This document shows, piece by piece, positions 32,323 through 42,230 of a stretch of 64,000 nucleotides of DNA (position 1 is its first letter; every line of letters begins with the position of its first letter). The stretch lies in assembly GCF_964019385.1 (NCBI RefSeq), contig NC_088655.1, positions 11,800,001-11,864,000 on the forward strand, given 5' to 3'. Under the pieces are notes generated by a model that saw only the letters and a program-made list of their open reading frames with translations, made no database searches and was not told where the DNA came from. The DNA comes from Sycon ciliatum. Its lineage: Eukaryota > Porifera > Calcarea > Leucosolenida > Sycettidae. The translations under genes were made by a program, and so were the position numbers.

Positions 32323-32489
32323 GGGTCAAAGGTCAAACTCTGGGGAGTCCCGGGGCCAGACCAAGCGCGCCCGATACAGTGTGCCTTATTTAACCCAAAG
32401 GTCAAAGGTCAAACCCTGGGGGAAGTCCTGGGGCCAGACCAAGCACGACCGACACAGTGTGCCTTATTTGGCCCAAAGGTCAAAGGTCA
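32323..32489 (-). promoter_or_regulatory. Three DR1 nuclear-receptor-type sites, right arm
   Basis: This is the mirror of the left-arm set; on the plus strand it reads GGGTCAAAGGTCA or AGGTCAAAGGTCA within the same tandem units. Confidence 0.6.
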
Positions 32490-32530
32490 AAAAGTGTGCC
32501 AGAACCTGCCCCGCACTAACTACTGGCCGG

Positions 32531-33330
32531 TTGGTACCAAGCGGCGAAATCAGCGAAATTAAATCGCCAGCGAAAATGAGTTGATTTTAATACAGTAATC
32601 GGATTTTCTGGCCTTTTTGTAGTAACACATGTACATTGACCTGTTGAGCCAATGACGACGCCGAATGCATGGTTGCCTGTGGAGCACATTACATAACTTT
32701 ACAGTCTCCTAAAATACGTATCCTGTCCGACGGCAAAAGAGGCTGCAGATTTAGTTTTTCTGCGCGTCGACTGGATGATTGCGACGCGAAAGTTCAGCTC
32801 GCGTTATTTGGCTCGCACGTCGAAAAATCAACGCGAGTGACCTGCTGCTCACGTCGAAAGTTGGACATTACATAACTTCTTAAATACGTATCCTGTCCGA
32901 CGCCAAAGGAGGCTGCAGATTTAGTTTTTCTGCGCGTCGACGGGATGTCTGTCCTGACGTTTACTGGGACCGGCGCTGACTCTGCCGATCACGGGCGTTC
33001 TGGACTCGACAGAATGTCTGTCCTGACGTTTCCTGGGACCGGCTTAGACTCTGCCGATCACGGGCGTTCTGGACTCAACGAGATGTCTGTCCTGATGTTG
33101 CCTGGGACCGGCGGACTCTGCCGATCACGGGCATTCTGGAGTCGACGGGATCTCTCTTCCGACGTTTCCTGTGACCGGCGCTGAATCGCTCGTTCACGCT
33201 TATCTTTGAGACGACGGGATCTCTCTTCCAAAGTATGTTTATGCTGACGCATCCTATCACCTATTCGGCGTCTATTCTAATTTAATTTCCTCCTCGTCTC
33301 CCTATTTCTTTCCAATCTCCCTCTACATGA
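32531..33330 (-). repeat. Repeats including a coding STPR-like 69-bp tandem block
   Basis: An ~85-bp direct repeat (about 32685-32770 and 32862-32945, with GAGGCTGCAGATTTAGTTTT) precedes a ~65-69 bp tandem block at 32940-33200. On the minus strand, from ATG 33252, it encodes RRSQETSEERSRRLQNAR-type 23-residue units. Such STPR-like repeats are known from animal DNA-binding proteins and, as I recall, from N-termini of some Helitron-type helicases. Here only a short decayed fragment remains. A related fragment is at 43040-43270. Confidence 0.55.
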
Positions 33331-33585
33331 GGGAGTCGTATACATAATACGACGAATATTGGTACGGTATGGGACAGATACAGGAGCCCGCAAATATTGT
33401 GGACAGCTGTTATGTACAATCCTGTAGAGCCTTTGTAGTCACAGATACGGGACAGATACGGGACAGATACGGGATAGCTCCAGCCGTGACACAAACAAAC
33501 AAACAAACACCAAATTAAAGCTGTGTGGACCCTGGCTAGCGCCAGACGTTACTGAAGTAACGTCTTCTGCATAGCTACGGGAATA
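33331..33585 (+). repeat. Non-LTR-type tail repeat with conserved hairpin
   Basis: It starts GGGAGTCGTATACATAATAC, has several GATACGGGACA units and ACAAACAAACAAACA, then the hairpin AGACGTTAC-TGAA-GTAACGTCT, and ends near GGGAATAAA. The last ~150 bp match the tail after the large ORF at 48219-48420, so this is a 3' fragment of that or an allied family. Confidence 0.75.
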
Positions 33586-33900
33586 AATGTGTTATTTAGG
33601 CAGACTGGACCATTGTGCAAGTCATAAAGAAGAAATGGGGCAGATATACGACTTACATTTTTCAAAACCTGGCTTCGTGTTATGTGTAATTTGTGTCAAA
33701 ATTGTAGTATTTCAACATGACAATATCACTGGCTGTACTTCTCTTATATGGTACTTAACCCCTGCTATAAATGTGTTGTTTAGGAAGACTGGTGTATTGT
33801 GCAAGTCATAAAGAAGAAATGGGGCAGATACACGACTTACAATTTTCAAAAACCAGCTTCGTGTTATGTGCAATTTGGGTCAATTTTTAGTATTCGGATT
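33580..33900 (+). repeat. Repeat B, tandem pair
   Basis: Two ~190-bp units (AATGTGTT(A/G)TTTAGG...GTACTTAACCCCTGC) match block B left of the palindrome in the same orientation. Confidence 0.85.
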
Positions 33901-34110
33901 AACCTAGGATACGACTCTGAACAGTTCTGAACAGTTACCGTAACACTACACGCTGTCTCATAACTGCTGCTGTTGCCATCACTGCTATCAAGTAGTTCGG
34001 ACATGGCAGGAGGTAAACAAATTGCTGGTAGTCTTTCAAAGAATACTGGCGAGTGATGGGCTGTAAACGAAATGTGCTGCCTCGATAATTTCAAAAACTA
34101 GACACCCATG

Positions 34111-34265
34111 CTGCACGCTTGGAGGTGAAGTACAGAAGGCGAGTCGATCCGAGTATGACCTTTCGGACTGGACTGGCCTGAACTATTCCAAAAATAACAA
34201 CGAGGGGTCACGGGTGCGAGTAAACCCCTGTGACACGGATTTCTGTGCCGTGTCACCTCCCTAGT
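34111..34265 (-). repeat. Flanking repeat A, right inverted copy
   Basis: This is the reverse complement of 16109-16268 at about 95% identity by eye, with one short deletion. It ends at CCTAGTACTCCC as the left copy starts at GGGAG...CTAGG. Confidence 0.85.
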
Positions 34266-34270
34266 ACTCC

Positions 34271-34710
34271 CTGCTGTAGTAGTACTGAGCAGGGGCTGCA
34301 CTGGGCAGCTGTGATGGTGAGGTACCAGGGGCTGCACTGGGCAGCTGTGATGGTGAGGTACCAGGGGCTCCACCGACCAAAGGTCTCGGCTTCAATGCCA
34401 CAAGCACGCACCAGGAAAAAGAAACAGAAATGTAAAGCAAAGCTAGATCTAGCTATGGGGAAGTAGAATGGGTAAAAGTACTGGTAGGTGTTTATTATTA
34501 TTATTATTATGCATGTTCGCGTTGATGTCAACAATGTTCACATCTTCGCATATGCCAGAACCAAACGATCAGCTGTATGATACTGTAGAAGCAAGAATGC
34601 ATTTTAACGGTACAACACAACGGACAATATACTTTACTATGGTGATTGCAAGCATGGTCGGTGACTACCGAAACCTATGCGGGGAAATAATAGTCATGAT
34701 GGAGTGGTAG
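34271..34710. other. Stretch without a recognised gene
   Basis: A 37-bp unit (GGGCTGCACTGGGCAGCTGT...) is tandemly duplicated at 34291-34364, and an ATT run lies at 34494-34510. Nothing else is identified. Confidence 0.5.
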
Positions 34711-35060
34711 ATGCCAACATACTGTGGCCTTCCTCAATATAGAGCACGGCAAAAGTCTCTCCACTCCTCGCGACTAGCTGCGGTAGATCGAAGGCTGTCT
34801 AGGTCCGCTGCTGTCTTTAATTTGCCCATGTTCTTCTTCTCCAAGTCCTTGGACAGGGTTGTGACCAATGTTGTTCTTGGTCGGCCTCGGAACGACCCTT
34901 CTCGACATACAAAGTATGCCTTCATTGCCATCACTGCCGGGGTATCGCCAGGAAGCCGCAGGACATGGCCCATCAGTCTCCATCGCGCACGCTTGACCGT
35001 TGCGCTCATTGGTTCCGCACCACAGCGGGAGTATACGTTGATGTTGGAGATGCGCTGTGG
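34711..35060 (-). pseudogene. LINE ORF2 C-terminal fragment (GHVLRLPGD type)
   Basis: The minus-strand frame SATVKRARWRLMGHVLRLPG, then REGSFRGRPRTTL and SREEWRDFCRALY, is the tail block seen at the C-termini of many animal LINE ORF2 proteins (RxRWxGHVLRM...GRPxTTW...W). It is 5'-truncated at about 35060. Confidence 0.8.
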
Positions 35061-35400
35061 TGTTTAGAAAAATAAAAACAAGATGAAAAGAGATTGTAAA
35101 TTATCAGTGTTTGGACTGATGTACAATGTACATGTCAACTTCATCAACCAAAACTTATGAACTTTTTTAAAATAGATCTGATACGAAACTCCCACAAAGA
35201 AGTGTAAAGAAAACAAGCTAAAAAACAGAAAAATAATAAGGCACCCATTTTGATAATCCAGGGGATAGCCCACGCCTGGTAAAAGAATAAACAGAGAAAA
35301 GAAAAGAATCATAACAAGTTTTTTCCATGTATGCAAAACACAGCTGAGCACTCTGAGCAAGGCCAGGTACGCGGATTAGCGGGTCCGGCAAGCGACGAGC
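35061..35400 (-). repeat. LINE-type 3' end signature
   Basis: At 35243-35285 the minus strand reads TTTACCAGGCGTGGGC(T)ATCCCCTGG, matching the 3' end of the truncated copy at 60443-60505. The rest of the interval is A/T-rich without a gene. Confidence 0.6.
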
Positions 35401-35408
35401 TCGAAAAA

Positions 35409-36310
35409 TTAAAGGGAATCTGTTGCCCAGTACCAGTTGCTGTCTCTCAGGTGTCGGTAGACCTTTGTCTTGAATGACTGAAAACGTGTTTTGTGTGGGC
35501 GCTGCGACAGCAGCCTGTCAGGAAGGGAGTTCCATGCGCCAATACAGCAGTACGGGAACGACTGCTTCACGACGGATGGAGCTGAGACAGGGAACGTGTC
35601 TGACAGTTGATAGGCGTGGCTAGTGGCATTATTGTGCTGGTTCCTGGTTCTGGGGTTGGCTGGAGAAACGCGATGCGGTGGCAATACAGCAAGTAGCTGA
35701 GGAGGACCAGTAATGAAATGCAATTTGTACATGCACGAGAGAGCAGCAACAGTCCGGCGGACAGCCAGACTGGGGAGAATTGCACCAGGGCCAATGATGC
35801 GCAGTGCGCGGCGTTGAACATTATCCAGACGTTGCATGTGGCTGGATGGCGCGCCCATCCACACAAGCGGGGCATACTCCATCAGGGGCCTCACGAATGC
35901 CTTGTAGACAGTCGTTCGGCCAGCTGGCGTTAAAATGTGGGCCGCTCGTCGGAGAAAGCCGAGGCGCTGCTGGACGCAGATGGTCACGGTCCTGAGGTGA
36001 CTAGCGAAGGACAATTTGGAGTCAAATCGAACACCAAGCAGTGATATGCTGGTTTCCTCCGGTACAGGGGTACCACCAAACAGGATTTGGGGCAGGTCTA
36101 GGTCAGTGCGTTGGAGGGTAGCAGTCATAGCCTGTGACTTGGTGGGCTCGAAAGATACTTTCCACCGGCAACCCCACTCATGCAGGCCGTTTGTAGATAC
36201 CTGCAAGGTGTGTGCAGCGTCCCGAGGGTGTGAATAGGTAACTGTCTTGGCCGTTTTATGCTGATGTACTTCGTGTGGTGTAGACCAGGTGTGCATTGGT
36301 GGTCGATTCA
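35409..36310 (-). pseudogene. LINE reverse-transcriptase C-terminal fragment
   Basis: The minus-strand frame is open for ~300 codons. It runs from WKVSFEPTKSQAMTATL (end of the palm), through ISLLGVRFDSKLSFASHLR, YKAFVRPLMEYAPLVWMGAP and LDNVQRRALRIIGPGA, to FPYCCIGAWNSLPDRLLSQ. It is a paralogue of the fragment at 7140-8002 and better preserved. The N-terminal APE domain and catalytic FADD are not present. Confidence 0.88.
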
Positions 36311-36329
36311 CATGGCTTCGCCAGTTGTG

Positions 36330-38245
36330 TGGATTAGACAGTTATCTGGCGCAAGTCTTGATCTGTCTCGTAGTGCCGGATCTGGCGGAGGATCCGCATC
36401 TTCATAGCCGTGCGTCGGACGATAGAGGTGACTTGCGGTGACCAGCGAAGATTTTCCTACCTACCTAGGAGTCTCTCTGGACGAAAATCGTACTGGTCTG
36501 GGCAATAGGGTCCAGCGGATAATGGTCCGAAAATGTTCGCATAATGCTAATCATAATGCTCCAAAAACTACCTCATAATGCTGATTATAATGCTTCAGCA
36601 AGGGCTATAATGCTCTTGGTTTGTAACAAAAATGGAAGAAAGGCTGCACATTGTCTAACTTCCAGGAAAGGATGCATGCACATGTAGTACAACTGCCTCT
36701 GAAGCTGCTACAATATCTCTCACGATCTCCACCACTTCTTAGCATTATACGACATGATCGCGTCTCCGTTGGCTGCTCTCCGTTGCAACTAACTTTGATG
36801 CAGGGCTTTGGCTGAATAATGGGTGTATGAAATCTTTTCCCTTGCTTATCCATATAGTGAGAGGTGAAACCATTATTGCTGGTGATCACTTGGGTGCTGG
36901 AAGCTGATCATGGGAAGTGATATTCCTGCCTGCAGACAAGCTGTCACTGCTTCCACTCTGTGAAAAATGCCTTCATCTGAAACAGCTCAGGTGAGGCCAG
37001 TGACGATTTCAGATCGAGATCCCTCCCATTTGCAGAAATCCTGAACACACGTGGTCAGAAGTTATTTTGCCGCTCTACATCCTCTGTTTAGCACTGTCTT
37101 CTTCTCCTGAGGTTGCGTGGAGACAAACGGTTGGCCCCGATACTCTTCTTTTCTGATAACACTTGACTGAAGGCCTTGCATTGAAATTATCCACGACGAA
37201 CTGTACGTGCTTCACCAGGAAAGTAAGACATGCGCTGCTGAGCACTCCAAATCGTCTTGGTACTGCGTCCAAGAGAAATTCTAGTTCTTTTCGAGCCTGC
37301 TGAGCTGGACTCTGCAAAGAAAGTTATGTGGAACAAGCTCTTTCTTTTTATAGACACTCCTTCATCTAGGCCCAAATTTATCAATGGATCAGTGTTCACT
37401 TCAGGAAACTCCTCTTCGTCTGTTTGATATTCACTTCGCGTACGTCTACTCGTACTCTTGTCTCCTCCATGGCTCTCAATGATTTCTAAAAAAAACTCCT
37501 CGTAAATCATCGTTACGGATTTTGTGTAACAGCCTCAGTTGCAACGTTGGGCATGCTACATGATACATTACTTGTACATTTACCTGACTACATTGCTACA
37601 TAAATACTTCATGTATAATGGCATTATGTTGTCAGGTAAATGTAGCATTAGTGCTAAAGCCGTAAAGGTGTTACATGTACGTGTCTACACAATCACAAAG
37701 CCATGTGCCGGTACAATACATGGCGTTGCACCTCATGGCTTTAGACGATTGTCACCAAGAACCTGAGATTTCCCGACCATCATTATCCACTATGAAACTC
37801 GTTATGCCGCTCAAACCTCACATAATGCTCGTCTTGTTCCTTTCTAATGCTCCATAATGCTCTGATGCTCGGATAGTCTCATAATGCCGAATATAATGCC
37901 GGCATTATCCGCTGGACCCTACTGGGCAAGAGGCGTGCCAGTGCAAGTAATGATTATGTGGAGGTCGAGGTGTGGCTGCCGTCCAGCTTTGATTTCAAGC
38001 ACTTGCGTCTTTCCGGTGTTGAGGATAAGCCCTTTGGCATCAAGTACCCTGGCGACAGCCGACACTGCTGCGGAAAGGGTGATGTTGATGGCGTGAGCGC
38101 TAGCGTGGCTCAGGTACAGCATGATGTCGTCCGCGAACATTAGTGTGCGCACCGGGTCAGCTACTGATGCGACACATCTCGTGTAGATCACGAATAATAT
38201 CGGACCAAGCACGCTTCCTCGGGGGACACCGGGTATCGTCATCGT
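36330..38245 (-). pseudogene. LINE reverse-transcriptase fragment split by a DNA transposon
   Basis: The upstream part (38242-37930) reads GVPRGSVLGPILFVIYTRCV, FADDIMLYLSHASAHAIN and GLILNTGKTQVLEIKAG. After the insertion 36506-37921 it resumes with RWSPQVTSIVRRTAMKMRIL and ends at DQDLRQITV before a stop near 36340. A ~36-bp segment at 36451-36487, between GATTTTC and GAAAATC, is inverted: the expected block YLGVSLDEN reads on the plus strand instead. A frame change is also needed there, so the copy is dead. Confidence 0.8.
36506..37921. mobile_element. hAT-like non-autonomous DNA transposon, 1416 bp
   Basis: It has perfect 19-bp terminal inverted repeats TAGGGTCCAGCGGATAATG (36506-36524 and 37903-37921). 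The 8-bp CTGGGCAA is duplicated outside (36498-36505 and 37922-37929). An 8-bp duplication with TAGGG-type ends fits the hAT superfamily. Both subterminal zones carry about five direct (C)ATAATGC(T) motifs each, likely transposase-binding sites. A minus-strand frame at 37510-37187 (MIYEEFFLEIIESHGGD) is open but unassigned, and no transposase is recognised. It sits inside a LINE fragment and is younger than it. Confidence 0.88.
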
Positions 38246-38464
38246 CCAGTAACAGCCGGGACATTCTTTGTTCCCGTGGGACCCTAGCAGTCAGCGTGTA
38301 CCCATTTTCGTTGCGCTTTCTTTCACCTCTTTGGTCTAACCGTTGCCTAGAACCTCCCAAGCTGGAAGGCTATTGGTCAGCGCTTCGGAGACGTGTTGGA
38401 GCTACTTCACGTACATATAGAATGTACACGTACACGTACATGTACTCAATCTGCGGACAATGTA

Positions 38465-38639
38465 CAGTAAAACCTGGTGTAAGCGACCTCTGGGTTTAGC
38501 GACCACCTGCTCTTAACGACCGTTTTCCATGCACCGACAGTTCTACGCAGACACTGTGGGACCTGGTTCTAAAGACCACCTGACTTTAACGACCGCTTTG
38601 GCTTGCACCGTGGGGTGGTCGCTTAACCAGGTTTTACTG
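38465..38639. mobile_element. pogo/Tigger-like MITE, 175 bp
   Basis: The ends CAGTAAAACCTGG and CCAGGTTTTACTG, with continuing inverted TAAGCGACC, are flanked by TA on both sides (38463-38464 and 38640-38641). Internal TTAACGACC and TTTAGCGACC units also repeat. Diverged terminal relatives occur near 4155 and 42040. Confidence 0.85.
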
Positions 38640-38736
38640 TACATGTACAGTCATGCATATGTACATGGTCATTGCGTGTACATGCACGTGTACATGTACA
38701 CGCAATGACCATGTGCATGTACATGTACACGCAATG
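38640..38736. repeat. TACATG-rich inverted repeat
   Basis: GGTCATTGCGTGTACATG and its complement lie around 38668-38712, embedded in ACATGT repeats; a further copy of GTACACGCAATGACC follows. Confidence 0.7.
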
Positions 38737-40520
38737 ACCGACATCTTCAACTCCCCTGACACTGATAGTGTTCTGATGGCAGTGATGCGGCTAACGCATT
38801 CAACAACCTGAACCGCAGCGCATGCCTCCGGAACGACCGTCATCTGTGCCCTGCGCTTGCAAAGGTGGCCATCAAATCGTACCGAAGCCCGAGTCGCCTA
38901 TTTGTTGGCGGTGAAAACATTTTCCTCCAGCGAGGCCGCGAGGGCACCACACAAGGGGATCCACTGGCAATGCCTCTCTACACCATCGGCATTCTCCCTC
39001 TCATTCAGGCAACAGACACGGGTGGTGCCAGGCAGCTGTGGTACGCAGATGATTCCTCCGCTGGCGGTAGCCTACGCCGCCTCCATACGTGATGGGATTC
39101 CCTCATGTCTCGTGGCCCAGACTTCGGGTACCTGGTCGTGAAACTGGACTGCCTGGAAGAAGCCACGAGGATCTTCGCTGAAACTGGCACCCAGGTAACT
39201 GCTGAGGGGCATCGGTATCTCGGTGCAGCGTTAGGCACTCCTGCCTTTATTCAGGATTACCTTTCAGAAGAAGGCAGATGCATGGTGCAAGGAGATCGAT
39301 GTGTTATCCTCATTTGCCCTATCTCAACCACAAACAGCATATGCAGCCTTCACGCGTGGCCTCGCCAGCAGGTGGACGTTCCTCTGCCGGGTTCAGAAGG
39401 AGGCCCCGGAAGCCATGGCACCCGTCGAGCATATCATCTACAAGTACACCAAACTTCCGCCAAACTTGACGGGACAGCCTTTTGACACCGCTCTCAGATA
39501 TCTCTTCTCTCTCTCCTGCCGTGAAGGCCGGCTCAGTGTGCTTCACCCGACCACACTGGGGACGCAGTACCGTTCCTCTCGATCCGTCACCTCGTCGCTC
39601 GTTGAGATCATCGTCGCTCAGCACCCACAGCTTGGTGCTGCGCTGGCCACCGTCAGCCACATGAAGACCAGGGTACGCAATGAAGCCCGCCGCCGTATTC
39701 CTGAGGTTGCTGCGTCATTCATCACCGCAGCTCCTGAAAGCCTGCAGCGTACTATCCACCTTGCCCGCGAATCTGAAGCATCCAGCTGGCTAACCTGCCG
39801 TCCACTGAAGGCTCATGAGTTCTCACTATCCAAGAGTGAGTTCAGGGATGGTCTAGCTCTGCGGTATGGATGGCAGCCCAGCCGCCTACCATCAGCGTGT
39901 GTGTGTGGTGAGCCATTCGATGTGACCCACGCTCTTTCCTGCAGCACTGGCGGCTACCCGACAATCCGTCACAACGAGCTTCGTGACGTGACAGCGAATC
40001 TGCTCAAGATAGCTGCCACGAATGTGGCAGTCGAGCCTCGACTCCAGCCGCTAACTGGAGAAAGGCTGCAGTACCGAACCGCAATCACTGACGACCAGGC
40101 CCGATTGGATGTGGCGGCTAGTGGTGTGTGGGGTGGAAGATTCGAGCGTGTGTTTCTTGATGTACGGGTTTTCAACCCTTTCGCACAATCGAATCGAATC
40201 TCCTCACTCACCAGCGCCATGAGAAGGAAAAGCGTCGACACTATGGCCAACGTGTCAGGGATGTTGAGCATGCCACCTTCCTACCATTGGTTTTCTCAGC
40301 CAGTGGTGGGATGGGGAAATCCGCCACCAGCTTCTACAAGCGTGTCGCGTCTCTGGTCTCAGAGAAAACGAAGGAGCCGTACAGCAAAGTCATGTCGTGG
40401 ATCCGCTGCCGACTATCTTTTGCCGTTCTGAGATCCAGCATTGCTTGTTTGCGGGGCGCGCGGCGAAATTCGTCCCCTGCCGGCCATGGACACCTCTGTC
40501 GTGAGGGTGGTGGCTGAAGC
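38737..40520 (+). pseudogene. LINE-like RT/RLE element, second copy, 5'-truncated
   Basis: It is a homologue of the 1256-residue ORF at 44208-47978. It begins within RT motif A (DIFNSPDTDSVLM...AANAFNNLNR), continues with SRLFVGGENI, TTQGDPLAMPLYTIG and WYADDSSAGG, and after frame changes has a long open part (39301-40280). That part carries ASSWLTCRPLKAHEFSLSKS, CVCGEPFDVTHALSC and DDQARLDVAASGVWGGRF. At least three frame changes make it non-functional. Its 3' region continues after a 22-bp repeat array. Confidence 0.85.
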
Positions 40521-40530
40521 GGCTATCCGG

Positions 40531-40832
40531 TCCTGAGGCAGTTGTGTTCGGTGTCGAAGGCAGTTGTGTTCGGTGTCGAAGGCAGTTGTGTTCAGTGTCG
40601 AAGGCAGTTGTGTGTTCGGTATCGAAGGCAGTTGTGTTCGGTGTCGAAGGCAGTTGTGTTCGGTGTCGAAGGCAGTTGTGTTCGGTGTCGAAGGCAATTG
40701 TGTTCGGTGTCGAAGGCAGTTGTGTTCGGTGTCGAAGGCAGTTGTGTTCGGTGTCGAAGGCAATTGTGTTCGGTGTCGAAGGCAGTTGTGTTCGGTGTCG
40801 AAGGCAATTGTGTTCGGTGTCGAAGGCAGTTG
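40531..40832 (+). repeat. 22-bp minisatellite in the 3' region of the second copy
   Basis: About 13-14 units of GTTGTGTTCGGTGTCGAAGG plus CA are nearly perfect, with sporadic G/A variants (GCAATTG for GCAGTTG). One unit has an extra GT. The ORFs across it are repeat artefacts. Confidence 0.95.
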
Positions 40833-41030
40833 GTTTTTGACATGACTGTACTAAGTACATCATAGCTGTACATTTGGAATTACCGAGTCGGCGTGGAGAA
40901 AGCAATTTTATTAGTGCAATTAGGAGTATAATTTGGCATTACAATTGTTATTAGTTGCCATGGCGACCCCTGTAAGTCCACATAACTGGCAGGGCAGGGT
41001 TGGGCCTTTTCCGATTCTTTAAAAAAAAGA
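40833..41030 (+). repeat. 3' untranslated end of the second copy
   Basis: GCCATGGCGACCCC(T)GTAAGTCCA, then ATAACTGGCAGGGCAGGGTT, matches 48053-48110 after the intact ORF. This shows both belong to one family and share a conserved 3' end. Confidence 0.85.
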
Positions 41031-41159
41031 AGTTTGTGTTCACTTTACATGTAGGTGTTAGGTCGTCGAATGTCTCAGTAGTAGTACTGAAGTAGACAGC
41101 TCGAGCGGTCATGCTTGCTGCAACACCATTCGTTCGCAAACGCACTTTGCAGCAACATT

Positions 41160-41690
41160 TGGTAGATTTTCGGCGATTCTCAAAGGAACCCTCCAAAATA
41201 CTCTGTCAGTTTAAACCAATGTACAGTAGGTCCAGGATTTACCAGTGGTCTGTCGACCTTGAATGCATGGTTTCTTTACTTTGTCCTTGCGTCTACTAGT
41301 ACCATGGTCTACGGGCCGAGTTTGGTAGATCTACTGAGCTGAGTCTGTAGACTGTACACGCGCACGTACACGCGCACGGCCGGTGTATGTCACCATGGTG
41401 CGAATATGCAGCCTTGACCGGTATAAAAGCGCTACCCAACAGATGTTAGATTGGTGTTGCGTCGCACAGCTCAGGTGTGCGCGTCCAGTCGGTTGGTTCT
41501 CGCCGGGCGTCTGGATGTGTGTGCATGTGTGAGGGTTGTGCGAGCAGCACCTCAGAGAAGCTAACCCGGGCCCGCGTACACATAAGAAAAGCGCTACTCT
41601 GGTTGCGTGATGGTAAGGCTTCTCTTAAAAGCAACCACCCACGTGCGCGGCTCGGTAGATGTGGTAGTCGTATGGGCTACCACAACATTT
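41160..41690 (+). repeat. Dispersed repeat with a TATA-type promoter, copy 2
   Basis: It has the same block order as 12026-12600, including GGTATAAAAGCGCTACCCA and TTGCGTCGCACAGCTCAGG. It is diverged by perhaps a quarter, with small insertions. Confidence 0.65.
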
Positions 41691-41884
41691 TTTTTATTCA
41701 GAATCAGAAGGTTGAGGGAGAATGAAGTTGAAGACACCACTGCAGCTGTACTTATGGTTGATAAATAATGGTGGTAAAGACACACCTGGCAATATGGCGG
41801 TAAACACACGCCTGCCCACATACGCTCTCTCAGACTAAGTCTAAGCAAAGGTTGAAGGAGTTGAAAATGGAAGTCTGAGGAAAC

Positions 41885-41965
41885 AAAAATGACTACGGAC
41901 ACCAGGACTCAAACCAGGGACCCTTGCTTATGGCCAGCATGGCTCTACCACTAGGGTATGGTGTT
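41885..41965 (-). repeat. tRNA-like SINE head or decayed tRNA
   Basis: The minus strand reads CCTAGTGGTAGAGC (A-box-like) and then GGTTTGAGTCC (B-box-like, one mismatch to GGTTCGANTCC) at proper spacing. The anticodon stem is poor and the U33 position is lost, so it is not a working tRNA. Confidence 0.5.
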
Positions 41966-42230
41966 GTCGTCATCCCAGCAGCGACTGTTCATCGTTTTCT
42001 TCAGACTTTGAACAATAATCTTTGTTTGTACTGAAGTACAGTCAAACCTCTTTAGGATGAACACTAAGGGACCGGTAGTATTTGTTTGCAATAACCGGAG
42101 TTCTTCCTATCCGTATGTTATACCCAGTGAATGCACAGTGTTTCATCCAATACGGTTATGGATACTAGTTCTTCTAAAGCGAACGTTTGTCGTATCCGTG
42201 TTTGTCTTATCAGTGTTCTTCTTAAGGTGG
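41966..42230. other. Stretch with a pogo-like terminal relic
   Basis: TACAGTCAAACCTCTTTAGGA at about 42037 resembles pogo/Tigger ends and the relic at 4155. No gene is seen. Confidence 0.45.

Larger units (their letters stand above)
17023..32524. mobile_element. 15.5-kb palindromic element with 6-bp flanking duplication (Polinton-like by its ends)
   Basis: The left arm 17023-24757 and right arm 24790-32524 are inverted copies of about 7735 bp with only about half a dozen differences by eye. They are separated by a 32-bp unique spacer (24758-24789). The element begins AGTAGTTAGTGCGGGG and ends with its complement. GGCCGG occurs immediately outside both ends (17017-17022 and 32525-32530). A 6-bp target duplication, AG...CT termini and a 15-20 kb size are known Polinton/Maverick traits. 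I see no polymerase, integrase or capsid gene, so the assignment rests on the ends only. The arms look whole and very young, or recently homogenised. Alternatives are a chromosomal inverted duplication, with GGCCGG by chance, or an assembly fold-back. Confidence 0.7.

Noticed and set aside
17023-32524. Calling the palindrome a CRISPR, rDNA or sex-chromosome-type palindrome
   Set aside because: No spacer array or rRNA is present, and there is no chromosomal context to judge linkage. The exact GGCCGG flanks fit an inserted element better.
40390-40905. ORFs with FDTEHNCLRHRTQLPSTPNT repeats
   Set aside because: Products of the 22-bp minisatellite read in all frames; they overlap the tail of a retroelement.
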